From Catenovulum sp. 2E275 (GTDB lineage: Bacteria > Pseudomonadota > Gammaproteobacteria > Enterobacterales > Alteromonadaceae): 59,747 nucleotides of DNA. Where the stretch lies: NCBI RefSeq assembly GCF_025515275.1, contig NZ_JAOPFU010000022.1, forward strand, positions 1 to 59,747, given 5' to 3'. This document shows positions 18,576 to 26,980 of this stretch, piece by piece. The notes below the pieces were generated by a model. The model worked only from the letters and a program-made list of their open reading frames with translations. It searched no databases and was not told the DNA's origin. Made by a program: the position numbers and the translations under genes. Each line of letters begins with the position of its first letter. Within the stretch, counting starts at the first letter, position 1.

Positions 18576-18842
18576 ATGTCTGATACAGACGACCCAAGTA
18601 AAGAAGAACAGACCCGAATGCGGCGACGTAAAGTCGTTAAACATCTAGCCAAGCCGTGTAAATGGCTTACTAAACTCTGGGCTCTCTATAGATTTTATAG
18701 ATGGGTTGAGGACCCGGTAAGCAACTTTTTGGAGTGGCTCGTCGAGGGTGATGGCTCGGGACCTCTAGATAACTATTTCGTTGGAGGAACAAGAACTGAA
18801 AACACGGAAGCGTTATCCGATAGAGCAATCGCCCTTATATAA
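18576..18842 (+). CDS. Small retron-associated protein, unknown
   Basis: 88 residues with a good ribosome site (GAGG, 9 bp before ATG 18576). Acidic N-terminus, then a strongly basic and aromatic stretch (MRRRKVVKHLAKPCKWLTKL then WALYRFYRWVEDPVSNFLEW) likely to form one or two amphipathic helices. The C-terminal 20 codons overlap the start of the reverse transcriptase gene in another frame, so translation of the two is probably coupled. No family recognised. Position between the candidate msr-msd RNA and the reverse transcriptase suggests a retron accessory or antitoxin-like component, by inference only. Confidence 0.6.
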   Translation: MSDTDDPSKEEQTRMRRRKVVKHLAKPCKWLTKLWALYRFYRWVEDPVSNFLEWLVEGDGSGPLDNYFVGGTRTENTEALSDRAIALI

Positions 18843-19692
18843 ATTACAGGCCAAAAGGAAGCTAGCCGAGTTACTCGGTATTGACCTTAAAGCCTTACTG
18901 AGCTTGTCCGAAGACGAAAATAACTTCCGAATATTCACTATCCAAAAGAACGGCAAAGACCGAGAAGTCCAAGTCCCGAAACCAATCTTAGAACAGCTCC
19001 ACAAAAGGCTATTTAAGCTCTTACAGCGAATAGAAACTCCCGAATACCTTCACTCAGGGGTCAAGAAAAAGTCTCATATAACGAACGCTAAGGCCCACGA
19101 AGAAGGCTCCGCGCTGGTTAAACTAGATATTAAGAAGTATTACCCGTCGACGAAACGAGAAGCCGTCTATCAGTTTTTTAGGGCCTGTTTATTCTGCTCG
19201 CCGGATGTATCAAAAATACTTACAGATCTAGCTTGTGTTAATGGTCATATTCCGACGGGGAGTCCTTTAAGTCAGATCTTAGCGTTCTTTTCGTCGTTGC
19301 CAATGTTCGACAAAATAGGCGAGCTGTCCGCTAATAATCAGATAACCTTTACGGTCTATGTGGACGACTTAACGTTTTCCGGAAAGGCTGTCCCGGGGGC
19401 TTTTATTTGGGAAGTTAAGAAGCTAATACACGGTTACGGTTTTCAGTATCATAAAGAGTTCTCTCGTCCTCCCGAAAAGACCAAGCTAGTAACTGGCGTC
19501 GCAATTAACGATAAAGGATTACAGGTCCAAAATAAGCACCATGAAGCTATCCACGAGTTATACGTCGAGTACCTCGAAGGAACCTTAAAGCCCGAAAACA
19601 AGGCGAAACTTCTCGGGATGTTAAGTTCGGCTTCTCAGGTTAGCGGACGTTACGAATCAATCTTTCGGCATTTATTAAGGTTGGAGAAATGA
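18781..19692 (+). CDS. Retron reverse transcriptase
   Basis: About 300 residues. It copies part of its own RNA into msDNA. All retron hallmarks are visible, numbered from TTG 18781: NAKAH (102-106, the NAxxH motif), VKLDIKKYYPS (catalytic Asp 116), PTGSPLSQ (158-165), YVDD (193-196) and LVTG (the VTG motif, 237-239). Start YPIEQSPLYKLQAKRKLAEL is typical of the family. There is no ATG anywhere near: upstream the frame closes at TAG 18766. Choices are TTG 18781 (no ribosome site) or CTG 18796, which has GGAGG eight bases before it and is preferred. It overlaps the 88-aa gene by about 60 bp. Codon use (CGA, GTC, TCG, CCG) differs from neighbours, a sign of transfer. Confidence 0.93.
   Translation: MEEQELKTRKRYPIEQSPLYKLQAKRKLAELLGIDLKALLSLSEDENNFRIFTIQKNGKDREVQVPKPILEQLHKRLFKLLQRIETPEYLHSGVKKKSHITNAKAHEEGSALVKLDIKKYYPSTKREAVYQFFRACLFCSPDVSKILTDLACVNGHIPTGSPLSQILAFFSSLPMFDKIGELSANNQITFTVYVDDLTFSGKAVPGAFIWEVKKLIHGYGFQYHKEFSRPPEKTKLVTGVAINDKGLQVQNKHHEAIHELYVEYLEGTLKPENKAKLLGMLSSASQVSGRYESIFRHLLRLEK
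18783..18798 (+). promoter_or_regulatory. Ribosome site for a probable CTG start of the reverse transcriptase
   Basis: GGAGG at 18783-18787, 8 bases, then CTG at 18796-18798 in frame with the reverse transcriptase. The site lies inside the 88-aa gene, so ribosomes reading that gene would unfold and reach it. Confidence 0.5.
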
Positions 19693-19724
19693 TGAAGAGT
19701 CGGTTAGCCAACTTCCTCTTGTCC

Positions 19725-19770
19725 AGGGGCGTTTTGGGAGGAAAACTGCTGCAACGATTTTGCCCCTTTT
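19725..19770 (+). terminator. Probable terminator after the reverse transcriptase
   Basis: AGGGGC (19725) pairs with GCCCCT (19762) followed by TTTT. Inside the loop GTTTT/AAAAC can form a smaller hairpin. It would separate the retron transcript from the TIR gene. Confidence 0.5.
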
Positions 19771-19958
19771 CGAGCTAGGGAGTGTGAATGTTTGGGCTGC
19801 CTTGGTACATATTCAAACTAACAAATCGTAATCCGAAGATGAGAAGCAGTTTGATGAATTTGTGCTTATTGTCATTAGTCTGAGTAGCTTTTAAATTCTC
19901 TTTTTGTTTACTATTGCATTTAAACAATATGTCACGAACATAAGGAAAACACATTCAA

Positions 19959-20873
19959 ATGAAAACGGATTTATTTATTTCATACGCTTGGACGTCAAAT
20001 GAGCATAAAGAGTGGGTTCACCTACTCGCAAGCCAACTTCATTTAATGGGTTACACGGTGAAAATTGACGAAGCAGTCGACTATGGTTCGAGTTTAAGTG
20101 GCTTCATGCAAGAAGTAACCGATGCTTCTCATGTACTTTTAGTTGTTGATGAAAATTATGTCGAACGTGCAGACAACGCCCCAACATCAGGAGTTGGTAT
20201 TGAGACAGAATGGATAAGCAGTGTTTTTGAGAGTAAACCAAACACATGGCTGTCCGTTATTTTTGTTAGAAACCCTGACTATAGATTGCCTCGTTGGCTA
20301 AAAGCTAAAAGTCCTAAAGGTTTTGATTTTAACTCAAACCCTGATGCTAGGAGATATCCAGGATCAACCCAGATAGACGCAGTATGGCGATGGATTGAAG
20401 GACTTCCCGCAGACAAACAACATGCGATACCTATCTCGGTCGTTCATAAACGAGCAGCGCGACTTGAGCGGATTGATGTTCTGAAAGACTCTGGTAATTA
20501 TGCAAACCCAGCTCTAAGTGGGCGTGTAACTTTTCGCTATCGAGAGCATTCAGGTTATACCGTTGGTAATGGTGAGTACCAGTTCAAAATCCATTTCAGT
20601 GGGTGTTCAGGAAATAGTGTCTATGTATACACTGACGGTGGTCTTAAAGCTGTGGGGCTAATAACAACTTCAAACTTTACCCCCTCAACAGTCGATTCTT
20701 TTCTAACCCCCGGTCGAACAATCACCCCTACTGTCGGACAAAAAGCCGTGCTCTTGAATAGTGAGGGTGCTCTCTGTGTTTTGACTATCGAAGAAGTCCA
20801 ACGTGAAATTAATACTGAACAGTATGTACCCGAGCATGTAACTTTCATTTATGAAATTTTAGTTAATCAATAG
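19959..20873 (+). CDS. TIR/SEFIR-domain protein with unknown C-terminal beta domain
   Basis: 304 residues. The N-terminal 150 form a TIR/SEFIR-like fold: LFISYAWTSNEHKEWVHLLA (box 1), GYTVKIDEAVDYGSSLSGFM, SHVLLVVDENYVERAD and GVGIETEWISS, where Glu 82 or 84 is the candidate NADase residue. Bacterial TIR domains commonly degrade or modify NAD during phage defence. The C-terminal 130 residues are beta-rich (SGRVTFRYREHSGYTVGNGE and SVYVYTDGGLKAVGLI) and I do not recognise them. It starts 266 bp after the retron reverse transcriptase, same strand, with AAGGA before ATG. Base composition is nearer to the host than that of the retron, so co-inheritance is not proven. Confidence 0.8.
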   Translation: MKTDLFISYAWTSNEHKEWVHLLASQLHLMGYTVKIDEAVDYGSSLSGFMQEVTDASHVLLVVDENYVERADNAPTSGVGIETEWISSVFESKPNTWLSVIFVRNPDYRLPRWLKAKSPKGFDFNSNPDARRYPGSTQIDAVWRWIEGLPADKQHAIPISVVHKRAARLERIDVLKDSGNYANPALSGRVTFRYREHSGYTVGNGEYQFKIHFSGCSGNSVYVYTDGGLKAVGLITTSNFTPSTVDSFLTPGRTITPTVGQKAVLLNSEGALCVLTIEEVQREINTEQYVPEHVTFIYEILVNQ

Positions 20874-21052
20874 CGGGATCATTTAGCGCATTTGTCCCTA
20901 GCTTGCTATGCCACAGTAATTCGTTAGACGCTAATTTAGTAATCTCTATAACTCAGTTATGTCCAGAAATGAGTTGGCTGAGAGTCTGTTATCTATATTA
21001 GATTTGTGATGTTAATTCATAGCCGAATGACTGTAGGTAGCACAAATGCGAC

Positions 21053-21090
21053 TGTCAGATTTGATTGAGTTCTATTATTCGAATCTGACA
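21053..21090. repeat. Inverted repeat downstream of GH16
   Basis: TGTCAGATT / AATCTGACA, a 9-bp perfect stem with a 20-base loop, lies between the convergent TIR and GH16 genes. The T run is poor, so terminator activity is uncertain. Nothing else is seen in 20874-21113. Confidence 0.5.
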
Positions 21091-21113
21091 TATCAAGTTA
21101 AGACTTATTCAGA

Positions 21114-22109
21114 TTATTCGTCAATCAACTGCCAAGTTCTGACCCAATCGATTTTCATTGTATTGCGGCTCTCATCTAACAAATCAGATTTTGCCGGTAA
21201 ACCGCCAACCCAGATTGAATCTTGAGTCCATAGATCCCAGATCAGGTGTTGTTCTAAGGTAAAAGCTTGGGTGGATGTAACTGAATTAACAGGTTCACCA
21301 TTTAAGTAAAATTGAACTGTGTGAGCGTCTTTCCACCAAGCGCCATATACATGATAGTCTTCGTTCCATTTTACCCCTCTCAAAGTGTTGCCTTCCGACA
21401 ATTGGCTACTGTGTGATGGGTTGTTGTCGCCCGCACGTTCGGTTACTCCGTCTTTAACAATAAAATACTGAGAGTGCATTTCAAGTGGATATCTATCGTA
21501 TTTTGCACCTGTCATAGATGGGTTTGAATTATTTTCAATGATGTCTATTTCATCGCGATTATTAGCATCACCATTGTTTAACCAAAAGGTGTTATAAGCG
21601 GAGATGTGCGCTGTTTTAATTCGGCTTTCTGTGTACATAGGAAATTTGATTTTAGCTTTTGAACGAACGCGTGCTGTTTCAAACCATTGGTCTGCGCTGC
21701 CTTCGTCTAAAGTCGCTTTTAACCATAAATAGCCGTCGGTGACACCTGAGTTTGTGGCCATCATATTGACTGGCGTATTGCCATAATTCCAAAAGGTTTT
21801 TAACCACTTTGAATCATCCCAAATATCAAATTCATCTGACAAAGAGGTGACTTTTTGCCATGTTTTACCCGCTGGTGTGTTGTCTTCAAATGAGACAAAA
21901 GAAGGGTAATCCGGGTTTGCTGTGTTGACATCTATTACGTTAGCCTGAGGTTGCTCATTTTCTTCTGGTGTTTCATCTTTCTCAGGTGTTTCTGGTTGAA
22001 CTATTGCAGGTTCGTTATCATCTTGTACTTCTACTTGTTTGGTTGAATTACATGCGCTAACAAGGCAGAGGGTGACAGCAGCCGCGAGTGTTGTTTTATG
22101 GTTTTTCAT
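21114..22109 (-). CDS. GH16 endo-galactanase lipoprotein
   Basis: 331 residues. Lipobox LVSAC puts Cys 20 at the mature end, followed by an acidic, Pro/Glu-rich linker of about 45 residues, so the enzyme is displayed on a membrane. The GH16 domain (residues 80-331) carries the catalytic signature RDEIDIIEN with Glu 187 (nucleophile), Asp 189 and Glu 192 (acid/base). YHVYGAWWKDAHTVQFYLNG and MKIDWVRTW are the closing strands. It hydrolyses an internal beta-linked galactan bond; agarase, porphyranase and carrageenase cannot be told apart by eye. Last gene of the operon with the PhoD-like and FG-GAP lipoproteins. Confidence 0.9.
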   Translation of the reverse strand: MKNHKTTLAAAVTLCLVSACNSTKQVEVQDDNEPAIVQPETPEKDETPEENEQPQANVIDVNTANPDYPSFVSFEDNTPAGKTWQKVTSLSDEFDIWDDSKWLKTFWNYGNTPVNMMATNSGVTDGYLWLKATLDEGSADQWFETARVRSKAKIKFPMYTESRIKTAHISAYNTFWLNNGDANNRDEIDIIENNSNPSMTGAKYDRYPLEMHSQYFIVKDGVTERAGDNNPSHSSQLSEGNTLRGVKWNEDYHVYGAWWKDAHTVQFYLNGEPVNSVTSTQAFTLEQHLIWDLWTQDSIWVGGLPAKSDLLDESRNTMKIDWVRTWQLIDE

Positions 22110-22144
22110 GGTCTTGAACCTTTTTATTAGTTTTAATACAGAAT

Positions 22145-24403
22145 TTATGGCGTACTTTTGTATAAGCGGTTTGCAGTTAAATTTGTCAGTGTTTGAGTTT
22201 CACCATTGCGCCAGCGAATCGTCGCCGACTTAATTTCTCGCTCGTCGCCTAAACCAAAATGGACTATGTCTAATAAACTTTGTGCATGGATTTCACCTGC
22301 TGAGCCAATTCGCTGCTGATATTTTTTGCCCGATGCAGTTTCAATACTGACAAGCGCTGCGTTGGGGTCGATATTGTGTTTGGGGCTGTAATTTACGTCG
22401 ATAAGTAGATAGTTGTTGTTGGTACTTGTTTGGTTGCTGAATAAGTACCAATGACCTTCTTCTTCGCTACCGCTTAATAAATCAAGCTGGCCGTCAAGAT
22501 CAAAATCGAATAATTGCCCCATGTCACCATGGCCACCATCTGTTGGTTCGAATGCCCCATGACTAGTGATAATGTCGAATTTTCCTTTACCCGTATTCAA
22601 CAGCAATAAATCCGCGATACGCTCACTTAAATGACCATATCTATATACAAATAAATCTTGCCAACCGTCATTGTTGACATCACCTCTGGTAACGCCCCAG
22701 CTATTACCACCTAGTGGTAAATTCCACTCTTTGCTTGCGTTAACAAATTTATCGCCTTGGTTTACTAGTAAAATATCTTGTATATTGCGGTTGTTGGCTT
22801 GCCAGTCGTAACTTACATCCGACAAACCAGATAAAGAGAAGGTCACTGTCCAATAAATATTGCGGTCGCGTACCCACTCGGCTTGCCATTTGCCATTACC
22901 CATATGGCCAATGTATAAACCATTAACATTGCGTTCTTCAGGCCAGCCTTGTGCGTCAGCTGCACTAAAGGTCATTTCTGACGGAGCGGTTTTCATTTCT
23001 GCTGGCAATTGTGTTGGTTGAAACCCTTTAGCTTTTACTATTTTGCGGGTTTTGTTTTTACCTAAAAATATCGCAAACCCATCATTGTACTGGCGATAGG
23101 TGAGATCCATATCGGATAATTTAACGCTGCCTTTGGCATCAAAATTAATTAAGGTTGTACCTTTTTCGCCATCGTCACGTACGTCTAATCGTTTAGTTTG
23201 TGGGTTAAAGTCGATAGATTTACGCGATAGCTGATAATGTGTGCGGCTGCCTGCAAAATATAAATCGAGTAAACCGTCATTGTTTACATCAATATCTGTT
23301 GCTGCGTTGTAACCAACATCACCTTGAAGATCTTTTGGCAACATTTTTGTCGTTACATCGGTAAAAGTGAAATCACCATTGCCTTGCCATAAAGTGATTG
23401 GTGAATAAATCACAATATCGTCAATATTATCCTGGTTAAAATCTGTGATCAGTGCTCGCTCACCGTAAGCTTGTTCTATCCCGTCTATTTGCTGTTGGGT
23501 AAAACTACCGTCACCGTTATTTTTGTAAAATAGCTGGATTGGTCCGTCATAATTGGGCGTTTTCGCATTAAATAAGGCTAGGTCTAAATCACCATCTAAA
23601 TCTAGGTCAAGCCAACGCGGCGAGCGACCTCGCGCTGGGGTTAAAATGCCGGTTGCAGGTGAGGCATTGGTAAATTTTTGATTGTCGTTTTTTAGCAAGA
23701 TATACGAGGTTGGGTTAGTACCATTGGCACCACCTTGTGCAACCATAATGTCTAAGTCGCCGTCGTTATCGTAATCACCCACTGCCGAACCATGAAAATC
23801 TAATGAATGTTCAAATAAGCGCTCAATTTTTACTGTGCCATCACCATTATTGGTAACCAACTGGGTAGGTACATGGTTGTGGTTGTTTAAAACAAAGTCA
23901 TAGTCACCATCTGCATCTATATCCCCAATAGACGGGCCGCCGTATTTGTAGGTGATTTCTGTATCAAAATTCGCTTGTTTGGAGATGTTAGCGAATTTCG
24001 GCAAGTTCACATCCGAGACATCTTCAAATTTAATTGAATGAATTTTGATATCCGCACTGCGGCGAATAAATGTCAGTTTTTGTTTGCCGGTTTTTTCAAA
24101 ATCGACCAAAAAATTTAATTGGTGTTTGCCTTTAAAGGGAATGTTAGCGTTATCGACTAATACCTTGTTGTTTGCTAACAAGGTTAAGTTTGCATAAGGC
24201 TTTTCTATCGACACCTCGGCAATTAAACGCTTAACTGTTGAGCCTGTTACTAAATAGTCGGTTTGAAAATTTTGTTTATTGGTTAGAGTTTGCACTTGTT
24301 CTACGAGTTTTGCTGACGGTAACTGACTGACGCAACCGCTAAAGGTTGCAGTAGCCACAGCACTTGCTAGTGTTGTGGCTAAAATTGTTTGGATAAACTT
24401 CAT
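22145..24403 (-). CDS. FG-GAP/VCBS-repeat lipoprotein with ASPIC/UnbV domain (paralogue)
   Basis: 752 residues. Signal peptide with lipobox FSGC near residue 24. Repeats include DIDADGDYDFVLNNHNH, DYDNDGDLDIMVAQGG, DLDLDGDLDLALFN and DFDLDGQLDLLSGSEE. The ASPIC/UnbV block HFGLGDEREIKSATIRWRNG ends the protein. It matches the 11397-14030 protein throughout, including the odd DIVIYSPITLWQGNGDFTFT segment, but lacks its extra C-terminal domain. It starts 4 bp after the PhoD-like gene and precedes GH16 by 35 bp. A role as surface scaffold or glycan-binding propeller is inferred. Confidence 0.86.
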   Translation of the reverse strand: MKFIQTILATTLASAVATATFSGCVSQLPSAKLVEQVQTLTNKQNFQTDYLVTGSTVKRLIAEVSIEKPYANLTLLANNKVLVDNANIPFKGKHQLNFLVDFEKTGKQKLTFIRRSADIKIHSIKFEDVSDVNLPKFANISKQANFDTEITYKYGGPSIGDIDADGDYDFVLNNHNHVPTQLVTNNGDGTVKIERLFEHSLDFHGSAVGDYDNDGDLDIMVAQGGANGTNPTSYILLKNDNQKFTNASPATGILTPARGRSPRWLDLDLDGDLDLALFNAKTPNYDGPIQLFYKNNGDGSFTQQQIDGIEQAYGERALITDFNQDNIDDIVIYSPITLWQGNGDFTFTDVTTKMLPKDLQGDVGYNAATDIDVNNDGLLDLYFAGSRTHYQLSRKSIDFNPQTKRLDVRDDGEKGTTLINFDAKGSVKLSDMDLTYRQYNDGFAIFLGKNKTRKIVKAKGFQPTQLPAEMKTAPSEMTFSAADAQGWPEERNVNGLYIGHMGNGKWQAEWVRDRNIYWTVTFSLSGLSDVSYDWQANNRNIQDILLVNQGDKFVNASKEWNLPLGGNSWGVTRGDVNNDGWQDLFVYRYGHLSERIADLLLLNTGKGKFDIITSHGAFEPTDGGHGDMGQLFDFDLDGQLDLLSGSEEEGHWYLFSNQTSTNNNYLLIDVNYSPKHNIDPNAALVSIETASGKKYQQRIGSAGEIHAQSLLDIVHFGLGDEREIKSATIRWRNGETQTLTNLTANRLYKSTP

Positions 24404-24407
24404 CTTA

Positions 24408-26786
24408 TTAACCTAATTTATTGATGCCGATATTTTCGTCTTGCGCTATTGTCACAGGCCAACCGGCAAATTGGTTGTCTGGGTTTTTATCTGTCACATC
24501 AACCAAAAATTTGTAAGCAGAAGTAGTGTAGGTTTTATTTTGAGTATCAAATTCAATAAAACCAAAACCACTGCCTTTTTCATGCGCTTGAATATATCTG
24601 TTGCCTGACTTGCCCACTTGTGGATTGCCAACCGCATATACGTAAATTTTATTGCCAAAGCTATCTAGGTATTCACCCGTTTGCTCCAATCCGTGTGAAG
24701 GGCGGTTTTTCATTGGTAACCCCATAGCATCAGGTCGCCACCATCTTGGCCAACCTGCGGATATTGCTGGGGTACAGAATGCCCAGTTGCTGTCGCGTTG
24801 CTCATTTACACCATATTGCGAAAGTGTACCCAAATGGGTATCACCACAAATATGCAGGGCTTTGGATTTACGCATAATTTCTATTGCACGGTTTCGTGCC
24901 GAAGCTGGCCAGCCACTGCTGTCAAAGTCGTATTTTAAGTATCTATCTGGTAACGGCTGGTGAGTAGAAATACCGGCAAATACGGTTTGGCTGAGCATGG
25001 CTTTTAAACTGTGGCCACGCCAATCATTCGCCCATTTTTCTAAGAAATCTTCTTGGCGTTTACCGAGTAATTCTAGGCCATCTCGGTCAAAATTGGGGTT
25101 GAAATAGTTCGGTTCTTCGTCGTTGCCACTGACCCCAACGTCAATATTTAAAGTTTCAGGGCCGCTTTTCCATTGTCTGTCGGCAATAATTGCAAAACTG
25201 ACATTGCCGTACACTAACTCAGTGTAGTAGACACTGATGTTGCGCGATGAAGGTGTTGGGTCAACCGGATCTGGGTGGTGACCTGTATGCGTTTTATGCA
25301 CAACATTTACTAGTTTTACTGGGCTAATGTAACCGCCTGCATTGTCAGTGCGACCGCTTACTATTGCCTGATCACTCATGGCATTGCCACCTTCTCCCCA
25401 CAAATTACCTTGCAGAATATCGTGATCGTCTGGCAATACCACAGTTGGCGCGTTGCGCATCGTTTCTCTAAATGCCCAACCAAATTGATAATATTTGCGT
25501 AAATAATTCAAAATGGCTAAATCCTCAGGGGCGTATATCACACCAAAACCGCCGTGATTTTCGTAAATTTGATCGCCAGAAAAATACACTAAATCTGGCT
25601 GCATATTTACAACATTATTCGCCACTGGAGCATATGGGAAGCCATAATCATTTTGGCAGGTTAAAGCCGCCATACGTAAGTTGCGATTGGTCGGACTCGC
25701 TTTTATCGTGCCGCTAAATACGTCTTGAGTTGTGCTGTTGTTTTTGTGTTTTTGGTTATATATAACACGGTATTCGTGATCGGAATTTTCTTGCCAATTA
25801 TTTACTGTGAAGGTTGCGACCCAAGCGTCTTGGTCTAGCTTTGCTTGCGCAACAGCTTGCCATTTACCGCTTTTTTTAACTTCTAATGTGAGCTGGTGAT
25901 TATCTTCTATAGCTAGTGGGCCTGTTAACGCAGACAGTTTTAAAACGAAACCTTGCTCTGAGCGTGAATCATTGAGTGTGTACATGCACCACAAAATAGG
26001 ACCAAATGTTTGTTGTGGATTATCACAAAATGCCTCTCCACTTATTTGCCAATCAGTAAAACGATAGAGTGAGCCAATTTCTTGCTGGCCTGGCTTTTCA
26101 CTCGATTCAATCGCAAAATTACTCACAACAGCAATATTGCCTTGTACTTCATTGGCAGGATAATAATCAGTTAGACTTGCCAACAATAGGTTATCGCTTT
26201 CTGTATGAGCTTGTGCGGTTAATGCATAAATGCCGTTGGTCACATTACCCGACAAAGTCACTTTTATTTTGTCTCTATTACTAGCTTGGGTTAAGTGAGT
26301 TCGCTTTTTACCAAGCACTAATTGTCCGTCAATTACCCCGGCGTCTATGCCTTGTTGTACAAAGCAGTTGCTTTTGTATTCGTTAATATCACTTTTAGCG
26401 CCGATACGAATACCCGCGCCGCCGTCCGTCTCGCCAGCTTGATATTTTTCAACAACAATCGAGGTTGAAAAGTTTTTATCTAAATTCACAATTTGGTGTT
26501 TCAGTGAATGAATACTGCGGTTACCACCCTTAGACGTACATTCTGCCGTACCATTTTTGATACACCAGTTTTCCATCGGATTAGCCCAATATTCACCACC
26601 AATAAAAATACGATCAAAAGTGTTGTGCCATTGGCTTGATATAGATTTGTTCAGCCGAACATTATTGTCGCTAGCGAGTTTGCTGGTAGCTTGCTCTGAA
26701 AGATTTGTTGAACAGCCAATGGCGGAAGTTGCGATACCTGTCATTGCAATCTTTAAGGCATCGCGGCGAGATAAGTGGTAATTCAT
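24408..26786 (-). CDS. PhoD-like metallophosphatase, Tat-exported lipoprotein
   Basis: 792 residues from ATG 26786. The N-terminus has a twin-arginine signal (SRRDALKIAMTGIATSAIGC) ending in a lipobox Cys, so it should be folded in the cytoplasm with its metals and exported by Tat. An N-terminal beta-sandwich of about 250 residues precedes the phosphatase domain. Metal-site blocks are MQPDLVYFSGDQIYEN, TVVLPDDHDILQGNLWGEGG and LHICGDTHLGTLSQYG. PhoD enzymes hydrolyse phosphodiesters; within this sulfatase-rich cluster the substrate could be an algal phospho- or sulfo-ester. First gene of an operon with its own operator candidate at 26845. Confidence 0.87.
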   Translation of the reverse strand: MNYHLSRRDALKIAMTGIATSAIGCSTNLSEQATSKLASDNNVRLNKSISSQWHNTFDRIFIGGEYWANPMENWCIKNGTAECTSKGGNRSIHSLKHQIVNLDKNFSTSIVVEKYQAGETDGGAGIRIGAKSDINEYKSNCFVQQGIDAGVIDGQLVLGKKRTHLTQASNRDKIKVTLSGNVTNGIYALTAQAHTESDNLLLASLTDYYPANEVQGNIAVVSNFAIESSEKPGQQEIGSLYRFTDWQISGEAFCDNPQQTFGPILWCMYTLNDSRSEQGFVLKLSALTGPLAIEDNHQLTLEVKKSGKWQAVAQAKLDQDAWVATFTVNNWQENSDHEYRVIYNQKHKNNSTTQDVFSGTIKASPTNRNLRMAALTCQNDYGFPYAPVANNVVNMQPDLVYFSGDQIYENHGGFGVIYAPEDLAILNYLRKYYQFGWAFRETMRNAPTVVLPDDHDILQGNLWGEGGNAMSDQAIVSGRTDNAGGYISPVKLVNVVHKTHTGHHPDPVDPTPSSRNISVYYTELVYGNVSFAIIADRQWKSGPETLNIDVGVSGNDEEPNYFNPNFDRDGLELLGKRQEDFLEKWANDWRGHSLKAMLSQTVFAGISTHQPLPDRYLKYDFDSSGWPASARNRAIEIMRKSKALHICGDTHLGTLSQYGVNEQRDSNWAFCTPAISAGWPRWWRPDAMGLPMKNRPSHGLEQTGEYLDSFGNKIYVYAVGNPQVGKSGNRYIQAHEKGSGFGFIEFDTQNKTYTTSAYKFLVDVTDKNPDNQFAGWPVTIAQDENIGINKLG

Positions 26787-26844
26787 TATAGCACCCCAGT
26801 GTATTGTGTTTAGCTTTACAATCCATATAGACGATCTTTTGGTT

Positions 26845-26856
26845 ATTGTTAACAAT
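26845..26856. promoter_or_regulatory. Operator candidate ATTGTTAACAAT (PhoD-like operon)
   Basis: Perfect 12-bp palindrome, 58 bp upstream of the PhoD-like start, in the gap after GH86. Identical to the site at 32111. Confidence 0.65.
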
Positions 26857-26931
26857 TAACTTTTGTTTGTAAAGTTAATTTTGAGATGCCTTTTATAGAT
26901 GGTTAATAAAATTGCAGTTTTAAGAATGGTT

Positions 26932-26955
26932 AAGTGGCTCGAACTTGAGCCACTT
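26932..26955 (-). terminator. Hairpin after the GH86 gene
   Basis: AAGTGGCTC / GAGCCACTT, a 9-bp perfect GC-rich stem with a 6-base loop, 25 bp past the GH86 stop. The following T run is imperfect, so it may be a weak terminator. Confidence 0.55.
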
Positions 26956-26980
26956 GCATTAGGATTATGGGTAGGTTGTT

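Noticed and set aside
18576-18842. N-terminal extension of the RT by programmed frameshift
   Set aside because: The 88-aa frame has its own good ribosome site and the RT frame begins with a typical retron N-terminus; no slippery sequence is obvious.
18781-19692. Group II intron or DGR reverse transcriptase
   Set aside because: NAxxH and VTG motifs, lack of maturase domain and lack of a variable-repeat pair favour a retron.
20874-21113. Integron attC site after the TIR gene
   Set aside because: A GTTAGAC-like core is present but no matching inverse core or typical stem could be found.
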